Source: Bacteroidales bacterium
Lineage (GTDB): Bacteria; Bacteroidota; Bacteroidia; Bacteroidales; UBA3824
Length of the DNA stretch: 38,683 nucleotides
Assembly (NCBI GenBank): GCA_017544805.1
Contig: JAFYDK010000019.1
Coordinates: 1 to 38,683 of the forward strand
Direction of reading: 5' to 3'
Below the pieces are notes generated by a model. The model saw only the letters and a list, made by a program, of their open reading frames with translations, did not search any database and was not told where the DNA came from. Positions 32,837-38,683 of the stretch are shown one piece after another (position 1 is the stretch's first letter; each line of letters begins with the position of its first letter). A program made the position numbers and the translations under genes.

Positions 32837-34405
32837 ATGGCAAAAAATAATTCCAAATATTTCTTTACTGCGTTGCTGATTAGCCTTTTAACTGGATTGT
32901 CAGCAGTTTGGTATTTTGCCTTTACTGCTACTGAAAAAGATTGTCCGTTCAAGGACAATTTGATTTTAATTCTCGGAATTTATACGATTTTTAATTTCGC
33001 ATTATTCTTTGTTTTAGCAGGATTTTATTACAAAAATCAAAAACAATACGAAAAAAACGGTTCAAGATTTTTGGAACATATCGACATTCTTTGTCAAGAC
33101 CTTACCAAAACCAAAGATTCATTAAAACATAAAGAAGAAGAACTCCAATTCGTAACTCACGAAAAAGAAAACGTTAAAAACCTCAACAAAACATACGAAA
33201 ACATAATCTATTCGTTAAGACAGATTATCAACAAAGAATCCGACAAAATAAAAGACGGTTGCAGACTCTTGGAAGAAATCGGACAAAAAGCAATGCTTTC
33301 CGATAAATTGAAATCCGCTTTTATTGCCAATATCGACCACGAAATCAGAACTCCGATAAACGGAATTTTGGGTTATGCGATGTATTTGACCACACCCAAT
33401 CTAACGGAAGAAAAACGCAGACAATTCAGCGAAATACTCTCGTTTTCAATAGCAAGATTTTTAAATACGATAAACGATATTGTTTATTATTCGCAGCTCA
33501 AAGCCGGAGATATTACGACAACAAACAATCTTTTTGACATTAACCTTCTGATAGCCAACATATTAAATCTCGGAGAAAATTTCAAACACAATCTCAAGCG
33601 CAACATTGAAATCAATGTTACAAACGATTTAAGAGAAAAAAAATACATCAAAGGTTTTGAAAACGGCTATTACAAAATACTTTCAAACCTGATGAACAAC
33701 GCCGTGAAATTCACCAAAGAAGGCAGCGTTGAAATCAGTTATGTATTAACGGAGGATAAAATAAAAATCACGATTTCGGACACGGGAGTCGGTTTCAATT
33801 TGAGCGAAAAAAACAATATTTTTGATAGTTTCAGACAAGAAGACATTACTTTAGCAAGAAAATTTGACGGAATGGGACTCGGTTTGAGTATTTGCAAGGC
33901 GCTGACAAATCTCATGGATGGAGAAATCTTTTGTGAAAGCCACAAAAACATCGGCAGCAAATTTTGGATAGAAATTCCGTTAAAAGTACCCGAAAACAAG
34001 CCGGATATTTACAACAGAATAGAAAATTTCATAAAACCGCAAAATATAAAGCGCAAAAAAATCCTCATTTATGCCACAAACGATGAAGATTTTATATACA
34101 TAAACGGATTTTGCAGATCGTATAATTTTGAAAGTCAAAGGGCTATGACAACAGATGACATTGTGTCATTAGTAAAGTCAGACAACGAAATCTACACTGT
34201 AGTAATTGACATAGAATATTTTATGCTCGAGGCTTTAAGATGCGCTAAAAAAATCACGGATTACAATCCGCAAATACGTTTTGCGTTTTTTACGACCGAA
34301 AGTTTGAGCGAAAGCCAAATAGAAAAAATATCCGTTTACTCTGACATTATCATCACAAAACCTTTCAACACGCAGAGTATCAACAGAATATTTGAAACTT
34401 TTTAA
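32837..34405 (+). CDS. Orphan hybrid sensor histidine kinase
   Basis: A 522-residue inner-membrane kinase. Two TM helices (about 10-30 and 42-64) enclose a very short periplasmic loop of about 11 residues, so it probably senses within the membrane or cytosol. A coiled coil follows (about 66-155), then HisKA with H168 in ANIDHEIRTPINGILGY, HATPase_c with N-box NLMNNAVKFT (284-293), G1 DTGVGF (315-320) and G2 GMGLGLSICKAL (345-356). The C-terminus (about 407-522) is a receiver-like domain: D458 as candidate phospho-acceptor, T486 and K508 (ITKPF) present, the acidic pair displaced as NDED at 415-418. No response regulator is adjacent. Its stop codon overlaps that of the convergent glycosyltransferase gene, with no terminator between. 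Confidence 0.92.
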   Translation: MAKNNSKYFFTALLISLLTGLSAVWYFAFTATEKDCPFKDNLILILGIYTIFNFALFFVLAGFYYKNQKQYEKNGSRFLEHIDILCQDLTKTKDSLKHKEEELQFVTHEKENVKNLNKTYENIIYSLRQIINKESDKIKDGCRLLEEIGQKAMLSDKLKSAFIANIDHEIRTPINGILGYAMYLTTPNLTEEKRRQFSEILSFSIARFLNTINDIVYYSQLKAGDITTTNNLFDINLLIANILNLGENFKHNLKRNIEINVTNDLREKKYIKGFENGYYKILSNLMNNAVKFTKEGSVEISYVLTEDKIKITISDTGVGFNLSEKNNIFDSFRQEDITLARKFDGMGLGLSICKALTNLMDGEIFCESHKNIGSKFWIEIPLKVPENKPDIYNRIENFIKPQNIKRKKILIYATNDEDFIYINGFCRSYNFESQRAMTTDDIVSLVKSDNEIYTVVIDIEYFMLEALRCAKKITDYNPQIRFAFFTTESLSESQIEKISVYSDIIITKPFNTQSINRIFETF

Positions 34406-35622
34406 ACGTCAAGTTTTATTTCACGGAATTTTTTCAACAATGACAGTGCAGAAACATCGTTTTTGTCATAAACGATATTCAAAGCCTCTAACAGTTTAAC
34501 AGCTTGAGATTCAACACTTTGTTTTAAAAAAAACTCCGCATGGGCAAAATTCAAAAATTTCAAAAGTCTGAAAGCATCAAACCAAACAAAAAAACGTTTG
34601 TAAAAAGTTTTTTCACAAGCAGAATTTTCTTTCATCTCCTTTAATGCGTCAAAATAACCGTTTTTGTCAAGAAATTCTTTCATAACAGGTTGAATTTCAT
34701 TGTTTTGAAAAAAACTTTTCAAGACACGAAAACTTTCAAAACAATAAACTCCGTATTCGTTATTGTCCATTTGTTTCAACGAAATACCCGTTCCAAAAGG
34801 CACTCGCGAGGAAAAACGGATTGAAGGAAAAACTTTTGCAGTATTCAACGAAAAGAAATTTCCCCTCGGAATAATTTTTTGCAAAAAATAAAAATCCTCT
34901 CCGGCTTGTTTACGATTCATTCCGCCCTCCAAACAATATGGTTTTACTCTTACAGCAAAAGCCGAACCTACGGTCTGAAAAGCATAAGGAAACCCCGCAA
35001 AACGTTGAGCAGCAATATAATACCGCATATAAAGTTCGTATTTCGTAATAGCTTCACGAGATTCCTCAGAAAATTTTTCGTCCTCAACATCGTGTTCAAA
35101 ACCTATTGAAACGCCCTCAGCTTTGGGATTTTTTAAGAAAAATTTCTCTATTTCCGACAAATAATTTTTGCTGCAAAGACAATCCGCATCAAGACTTATA
35201 ATAATTCCGTTCTGATTGTTAATGCTACAAAAACGCCTTACAGCCTCATCCATGCCGATTTTCCGGGCGAAACCTACGCCGGCGTGTTTTTTCGGCAAAT
35301 TATTTTCTTCCAAATAATAAATTTTGATTTTATCAGAAAGATTTTCCCTTTGAATTTCTTGAATTTGAGAAACTGTTATGCGGTTTTGCGCTAAAATTTT
35401 TTCCTCAGTATTTTCTTTGGCATTAATAACGACAATTATTTCAACAGGAAAAACTGTCGGAAAACAATTCAAAAGTGATTTCAACGTCCACCGTATATCG
35501 GGTTCGTCATAAGAGGGAATCACGACAATAGTCTGTAAATCCTTATCAGGCAAGGTTTTAATATGTTGAGGTTTAACAGGATAACGTTGAAAATATGTTT
35601 CAAAAAAGTTTTGCATCGACAT
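34402..35622 (-). CDS. GT2 family glycosyltransferase
   Basis: A cytosolic GT-A fold enzyme of about 406 residues. It has TIVVIPSYDEPDIRWTLKSLL near the N-terminus, GVGFARKIGMDEAVR, and the metal-binding DAD in ISLDADCLCSKNYL about 110 residues after the first motif. Start choice: the frame is open to 35673, but the extra 17 codons are encoded by a GC-rich hairpin (35650-35677) and the conserved part begins at MSMQNFFETYFQRYP, so I prefer 35622 (35616 also possible). A -7 like element at 35697-35704 could give this gene a promoter of its own. It lies behind the OmpH-type gene and converges on the histidine kinase, overlapping it by four bases. Sugar and acceptor unknown. Confidence 0.85.
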   Translation of the reverse strand: MSMQNFFETYFQRYPVKPQHIKTLPDKDLQTIVVIPSYDEPDIRWTLKSLLNCFPTVFPVEIIVVINAKENTEEKILAQNRITVSQIQEIQRENLSDKIKIYYLEENNLPKKHAGVGFARKIGMDEAVRRFCSINNQNGIIISLDADCLCSKNYLSEIEKFFLKNPKAEGVSIGFEHDVEDEKFSEESREAITKYELYMRYYIAAQRFAGFPYAFQTVGSAFAVRVKPYCLEGGMNRKQAGEDFYFLQKIIPRGNFFSLNTAKVFPSIRFSSRVPFGTGISLKQMDNNEYGVYCFESFRVLKSFFQNNEIQPVMKEFLDKNGYFDALKEMKENSACEKTFYKRFFVWFDAFRLLKFLNFAHAEFFLKQSVESQAVKLLEALNIVYDKNDVSALSLLKKFREIKLDV

Positions 35623-35627
35623 AAAAA

Positions 35628-35677
35628 AGGTGAGAGAAAAAAATGAAAACGGCGCATCGGAAAAAACCGACACACCG
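35628..35677 (-). terminator. Hairpin after the OmpH-type gene: terminator or leader attenuator
   Basis: On the minus strand an 11-base stem with three G-U pairs (35667-35677 with 35650-35660) closes on a T6 loop and is followed by TTTTCATTTTTTT. It ends the OmpH-type gene and lies just ahead of the preferred glycosyltransferase start. Confidence 0.65.
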
Positions 35678-35696
35678 AGTAAAAATAAAACTAAAC

Positions 35697-35704
35697 CAAA
35701 TTTA
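35697..35704 (-). promoter_or_regulatory. Candidate -7 element for the glycosyltransferase gene
   Basis: TAAATTTG (minus strand) fits TAnnTTTG and overlaps the stop codon of the OmpH-type gene. Transcripts from it would begin with the hairpin at 35650-35677. Confidence 0.4.
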
Positions 35705-36331
35705 TTTTTTTGCTGTCGTATCAGAAGGCTGGGTGCTTTCTTTTTCAGAAGCTTTCTTGTTGTAACGTGAGTTCAAGGCTTTGAGAATTTCCTGAGTTAC
35801 GTCCATTGAAGGATCTGCATAAAGCAAAGGAGCACTGCCTTGAGTACTGATAATCATTTTGTAACCTTTTTTCTGATTGAACTCTTTGATGTAGTTTTTG
35901 ATAGAATCACCGACACGATTCATAATTTGAGCCTGATCGTCAGCAAGTTCCATAGACTGACGGTCCCTGAGTTCCATAAGTTTCTGCTGTTCGGCAGCTA
36001 ATTGCTGCTGAATTTCCTGAGCACGGGTCGGAGTTACAAGTCTTTTTTCATAATTTGACTGAAGTTCCATAGCTCTGCGTTCGAGAGATTTTCCTTTTGA
36101 TTGAAGTTCTTGCTCGTACTGATTTTGTTTTGCCATAAACTTGGTAGACTCATCATTGTAAAGGTCATAACCGTTAACAAGGCTGTCAATATAAACGAAA
36201 GCAATATCACCGGTTACGGAAGAATTACCGCCGGCAATTTGAGAATTGTTAGAAGACTGCCGTCCGTTGCAACTCAACAGACCGGTCAATGCTAATGCAC
36301 AGGCTAAAGCCTTTGTAATTGATTTTTTCAT
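35702..36331 (-). CDS. OmpH/Skp family lipoprotein
   Basis: A 209-residue protein of the Skp/OmpH periplasmic chaperone family, which holds unfolded outer-membrane proteins. Typical features: the strand segment IAFVYIDSLVNGYDLY at about 43-58, a long helical hairpin (about 65-150: KFMAKQNQYEQELQSKGKSL...LAAEQQKLMELRDRQSMEL), and the closing strands YKMIISTQGSAPLLYADPSMDVTQEILKALNSRY. Unlike classical Skp it carries a lipobox (GLLSC, C21) and a Ser/Asn linker, so it is probably membrane-anchored, a variant common in Bacteroidetes. The C-terminal tail is Lys/Ser/Thr-rich. It has its own -7 element and a terminator-like hairpin after it. Confidence 0.9.
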   Translation of the reverse strand: MKKSITKALACALALTGLLSCNGRQSSNNSQIAGGNSSVTGDIAFVYIDSLVNGYDLYNDESTKFMAKQNQYEQELQSKGKSLERRAMELQSNYEKRLVTPTRAQEIQQQLAAEQQKLMELRDRQSMELADDQAQIMNRVGDSIKNYIKEFNQKKGYKMIISTQGSAPLLYADPSMDVTQEILKALNSRYNKKASEKESTQPSDTTAKK

Positions 36332-36375
36332 CGTTTTTTATTCAATTTTAATTTTAATGTCAAAAAATTCCGGTG

Positions 36376-36383
36376 CAAAGATA
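36376..36383 (-). promoter_or_regulatory. -7 promoter element of the OmpH-type gene
   Basis: TATCTTTG (minus strand) fits TAnnTTTG, 45 bases before the start at 36331; shares 13 bases with the acyl-CoA ligase promoter. Confidence 0.55.
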
Positions 36384-36436
36384 CGTTAATTAAATTTTAG
36401 TTGAAAGTTTTTTTTTTGGAAAGTATTTATTTTTTT

Positions 36437-36444
36437 TAACTTTG
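36437..36444 (+). promoter_or_regulatory. -7 promoter element of the DUF5606 gene
   Basis: TAACTTTG fits TAnnTTTG, 35 bases before the start codon at 36479; transcription would start just before the mini-ORF at 36456. Confidence 0.55.
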
Positions 36445-36455
36445 CAGCCTAAATT

Positions 36456-36482
36456 ATGAACAACAAAAATTACACAAAATGA
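36456..36482 (+). other. Possible 8-codon leader ORF coupled to the DUF5606 gene
   Basis: ATG followed by seven codons (MNNKNYTK) and a TGA that overlaps the ATG of the next gene as ATGA. It lies in the short leader downstream of the -7 element. It may be chance, but the overlap is the geometry used for termination-reinitiation. Confidence 0.3.
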
Positions 36483-37060
36483 GTTTAAAAGGAATTCTTT
36501 CGATTGTTACATACCCCGGTTTGTACAAACACGTAGCTCAAGCTAAAAACGGCTTGGTTATAGAATCAATTGCAGACGGCAAACGTTCTTTAGCGTATGC
36601 CACTTCAAGAATCAGCGCATTAGAAGATATTTCGATATATACTTCTGACGGTGATACCAAACTTTCTGAGGTTTACAAAAACCTCTACAACGAATTAGGC
36701 GGTAAAAAAACCCCGTTCAACCCCAAAAAAGCTTCAGAAAAAGAGCTTACGGATCTTTTTACGAAAGCTTTACCCGATTGGGACAAAGACAGAGTTTATC
36801 TCTCTGACATCAAACGTGCTTACTCATGGTACAATCTTTTGGTAGAAAAAGGTTATATCGACGGCAAAGACGAAGAACCCGAAACTGCTCAAGAGCAACC
36901 CGCAAAAGAAGAAGCTGAAAAAGAGGCTGAAGCTGCACCAAAAACAAGAACAAGAAAATCAAAAGCCGCAGCAGAGGCTAAACCCGCAGCAGAAGAAGAA
37001 AGCGGAGAAATCACCGTAAAGAAAAGAACCCGTAAGAAAAAAACTACTGAAGAAAAATAA
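36479..37060 (+). CDS. DUF5606 family protein with Lys/Glu/Ala-rich tail
   Basis: A 193-residue cytosolic protein conserved in Bacteroidetes. The N-terminal domain (about 1-60) has the family pattern KGILSIVTYPGLYKHVAQAKNGLVIESIADGKR...ISALEDISIYT, and the following helical part contains NPKKASEKELTDLFTKALPDWDKDRVYLSDIKRAYSWYNLLVEKG (about 80-125). From about 130 on, the chain is disordered: an acidic/Ala stretch followed by clusters of Lys and Arg (TRTRKSK, KKRTRKKK), suggesting contact with nucleic acid or acidic partners. The molecular role of the family is not known to me. Monocistronic, with terminator at 37084-37129. Confidence 0.85.
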   Translation: MSLKGILSIVTYPGLYKHVAQAKNGLVIESIADGKRSLAYATSRISALEDISIYTSDGDTKLSEVYKNLYNELGGKKTPFNPKKASEKELTDLFTKALPDWDKDRVYLSDIKRAYSWYNLLVEKGYIDGKDEEPETAQEQPAKEEAEKEAEAAPKTRTRKSKAAAEAKPAAEEESGEITVKKRTRKKKTTEEK

Positions 37061-37083
37061 TTTTTCTTCCCTCAAAAAAATAA

Positions 37084-37129
37084 ATATGGCATTTCTCTAA
37101 AAAAGATTAATGCCATATTCATTTTTTTT
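37084..37129. terminator. Bidirectional terminator between DUF5606 and mqnE genes
   Basis: ATATGGCATT pairs with AATGCCATAT around a 15-base loop; T8 follows on the plus strand and a T-rich run on the minus strand. Confidence 0.85.
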
Positions 37130-38245
37130 CTAATTATTCCAAACTTTCAATTCGTTATAAAAAGTATCACGCTCAACAGGAATCAAACCCGTTGATTTTA
37201 TTAAATTTACAAGTTGTTCCACCGTCATTACGGGTTTTCCCTCAACGCCAGCCATAGTATAAATTTTTGTTGAATCATTGACAGTTCCGTCAATATCGTC
37301 AGCACCGTACTGAAGAGCAAGCGAAGTAACCTCTTGTCCTGACATCACCCAATAAGCTTTTATATGCGGGAAATTGTCAAGATAAATTCTTGAAATGGCA
37401 TAATTTTTAAGGTCTTCCGTTATTGAAACCTCGCCTAAAGAGGACATTGAATTGTTTTCTTTTCGGAATTTCAAAGGAATAAACGCCGAAAAACCTGAAG
37501 TCTTGTCCTGCAAATTTCTTAATCTTTTCAAATGGTCGATTCTTTGAGCATAAGTTTCTTTATGACCGTAAAGCATTGTTGCATTGGTCGGTATGCCAAG
37601 TTCGTGGGCTGTTTGATGAATTTTCAACCAATTTTCGGAAGAGGTTTTTTCGGGACAAATTTCTTTCCTTAAATTTTCGTCAAAAATTTCAGCACCGCCG
37701 CCCGGAATACATTCCAAACCGTTATCTTTCAATTTTTTTAGACCGTCATAAAGCGACAAACCCGCTTTTGAAATCATATATTCGATTTCAACGGCAGTAA
37801 AAGCTTTAACAACAATTCCCGGAATTATTTTTTTGACGTTTTGCATCAAAGAACAATAATAATCAATATCTCTGTCAGGATGGACGCCGCCTACAATATG
37901 AACCTCCGTTGCATTGGAATTTTTGTAATATTCCACTCTTTTCAAAATTTCTGACATTGAAAGTTCCCATGCCTGAGCATCACCTTTAGGCTTTTTATAA
38001 GAACAGAATTTGCAATTATTAACACAAACATTAGTCGGTTCAATATGGAAATTCCGGTTAAAATAGACTTTTTGTCCGGTTTTTCTCTTTTTGATTTCAA
38101 AAGCTAAGAAACCGAGCAGGCTGAGACCGGCTCTCTCAAAAAGTATTAACGCTTCATCTTCGTTAATGCGCTTATTATCAATAACTTTTAGCGCTATTTT
38201 TTTTACGTCGGTGTCCTCTAAGGAATTTTGTATAAAATTTTCCAT
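37130..38245 (-). CDS. mqnE: Aminofutalosine synthase, radical SAM
   Basis: Radical SAM enzyme of the futalosine route to menaquinone, joining 3-(1-carboxyvinyloxy)benzoate to the adenosyl radical to give aminofutalosine. It is 371 residues from ATG 38245. The 4Fe-4S motif CVNNCKFC is at 74-81 inside FHIEPTNVCVNNCKFCSYKKPKGDAQAW. VHIVGGVHPDRDIDYYC, VKAFTAVEI, IPGGGAEIF and TNATMLYGHKET are typical of MqnE rather than of the related MqnC. The frame stays open to a TTG at 38371, but the promoter (about 38266-38273) and an upstream terminator lie inside that extension. Its presence implies menaquinone is made by the futalosine pathway here; other mqn genes are outside the window. Confidence 0.92.
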   Translation of the reverse strand: MENFIQNSLEDTDVKKIALKVIDNKRINEDEALILFERAGLSLLGFLAFEIKKRKTGQKVYFNRNFHIEPTNVCVNNCKFCSYKKPKGDAQAWELSMSEILKRVEYYKNSNATEVHIVGGVHPDRDIDYYCSLMQNVKKIIPGIVVKAFTAVEIEYMISKAGLSLYDGLKKLKDNGLECIPGGGAEIFDENLRKEICPEKTSSENWLKIHQTAHELGIPTNATMLYGHKETYAQRIDHLKRLRNLQDKTSGFSAFIPLKFRKENNSMSSLGEVSITEDLKNYAISRIYLDNFPHIKAYWVMSGQEVTSLALQYGADDIDGTVNDSTKIYTMAGVEGKPVMTVEQLVNLIKSTGLIPVERDTFYNELKVWNN

Positions 38246-38265
38246 TTTCGTTTTATTACCAACGG

Positions 38266-38273
38266 CAAAGGTA
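38266..38273 (-). promoter_or_regulatory. -7 promoter element of mqnE
   Basis: TACCTTTG (minus strand) fits TAnnTTTG, about 21 bases before the start codon at 38245, ruling out the longer reading frame. Confidence 0.55.
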
Positions 38274-38341
38274 AATGATTTTTTAAGAAAAAACAAAAAA
38301 ATCCACCGTCCAATTTTTCTGTCAATGCAGATGTAAAAGTA

Positions 38342-38370
38342 AAAAATGGGCGATAAATTAATCTCGCCCA
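38342..38370 (-). terminator. Terminator of the truncated surface-protein gene
   Basis: Minus-strand GGGCGA and TCGCCC stem with a 10-base loop followed by ATTTTTT, between the partial gene and mqnE. Confidence 0.8.
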
Positions 38371-38427
38371 AGTATTCTTATTTCAGCTGACTTAATAAGC
38401 CACCATTAGATATTGTTTGTATCTTTT

Positions 38428-38683
38428 TTACAAAACATGCACAAAACGAACCGAATATCCAGCATCATTAGAGCTTACTATATCGTGACGAATTCTTCCT
38501 GAATTGAAAACCATAAGGCACATTTCGTCGGTGTTTTTAGCCGTAGACGACAAATAGTAGCCATCATCACCGTCAAACAAAACATCTGTTTCGATGCGAT
38601 AACCAGCAGCCGGAAGGAATACCGCTCCTGCTGCTTCCATTTTTGTCCATTCTTCTAATGATAATAAATTTTTAGTTTTGTAA
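38428..38683 (-). CDS. C-terminal end of a surface protein with a DUF1566/'major paralogous domain'-like repeat, 5' part outside window
   Basis: The frame is open to the right edge; about 84 residues are visible. They contain LSLEEWTKMEAAGAVFLPAAGYR, then GDDGYYLSSTAKNTDEMCLMVFNSGRI and a closing GYSVRFVHVL. The sequence AGAVFLPAAGYR...GYYLSST...F...GYSVR is typical of the Fibrobacter-type paralogous / DUF1566-like C-terminal domains found at the ends of Bacteroidetes surface lipoproteins and fimbrillin-like or Ig-like repeat proteins. These domains resemble a C-type-lectin-like fold. What precedes it cannot be seen. A terminator follows at 38342-38370. Confidence 0.75.
   Translation of the reverse strand, partial: YKTKNLLSLEEWTKMEAAGAVFLPAAGYRIETDVLFDGDDGYYLSSTAKNTDEMCLMVFNSGRIRHDIVSSNDAGYSVRFVHVL

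Noticed and set aside
38246..38371. 42-residue TTG-initiated extension of mqnE
   Set aside because: Contains the mqnE -7 element and begins inside the upstream terminator hairpin; the extension is hydrophobic and unlike the family.
1..38683. tRNA or rRNA genes, integrase, transposase or insertion-sequence ends
   Set aside because: None recognised by reading both strands; composition is even and no flanking repeats of mobile-element type were seen.

Overview
The window looks like the chromosome of an AT-rich member of the Bacteroidetes, probably order Bacteroidales. Three things point there. Most intergenic regions carry the Bacteroidetes sigma-factor -7 motif TAnnTTTG, and I see no consistent Shine-Dalgarno sequences. 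The proteins are lineage-typical: DUF6089 barrels, a DUF5606 protein, a SPOR lipoprotein, an OmpH-type lipoprotein, an OMP_b-brl_3 receptor and a Wza/Wzc pair whose kinase ends in a Tyr-Gly repeat. Secreted proteins carry short signal peptides or lipoboxes. Gene calls are dense; I saw no tRNA, rRNA, CRISPR array, transposase or phage gene, and no gap without a gene exceeds 300 bases.

Layout. 1-2.1 kb: a truncated class II fructose-bisphosphate aldolase, a small conserved protein and an N-carbamoylputrescine amidase. 2.1-5.4 kb: polysaccharide-export operon wza-wzc on the minus strand. 5.7-7.8 kb: htpG. 7.8-11.9 kb: minus-strand operon of an M23/LysM endopeptidase, a secreted unknown and a sialate O-acetylesterase whose expected nucleophile is Thr. 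12-13.2 kb: two small lipoproteins sharing an Ala/Glu-rich tail. 13.4-14.9 kb: a YfbK-like VWA lipoprotein. 15-16.4 kb: a two-gene operon of an EACC1-like cytosolic protein and an expansin-like surface lipoprotein. 16.5-17.8 kb: two small barrel proteins. 17.8-20.9 kb: three DUF6089 paralogues, the last behind nadK. 21.8-26.7 kb: a tightly packed envelope operon (SPOR lipoprotein, bifunctional hisB, GT2, one-POTRA Omp85 protein). 26.9-29.4 kb: an OMP_b-brl_3 receptor with two direct-repeat operator candidates in front. 29.5-32.6 kb: an ABC-2 permease and a long-chain acyl-CoA ligase. 32.8-36.3 kb: an orphan hybrid histidine kinase, a GT2 glycosyltransferase and an OmpH-type lipoprotein. 36.5-38.7 kb: a DUF5606 protein, aminofutalosine synthase mqnE and the C-terminal end of a surface protein.

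The window is mainly envelope biology: polysaccharide export, peptidoglycan trimming, outer-membrane assembly, surface lipoproteins and barrels, with housekeeping genes (fba, htpG, nadK, hisB, mqnE) interspersed. The least ordinary locus is the EACC1-like/expansin-like pair at 15.0-16.4 kb: a conflict-system-type accessory protein co-transcribed with a surface expansin fold that has lost its key Asp and part of its aromatic binding strip. All functional assignments come from reading motifs; no database search was run.
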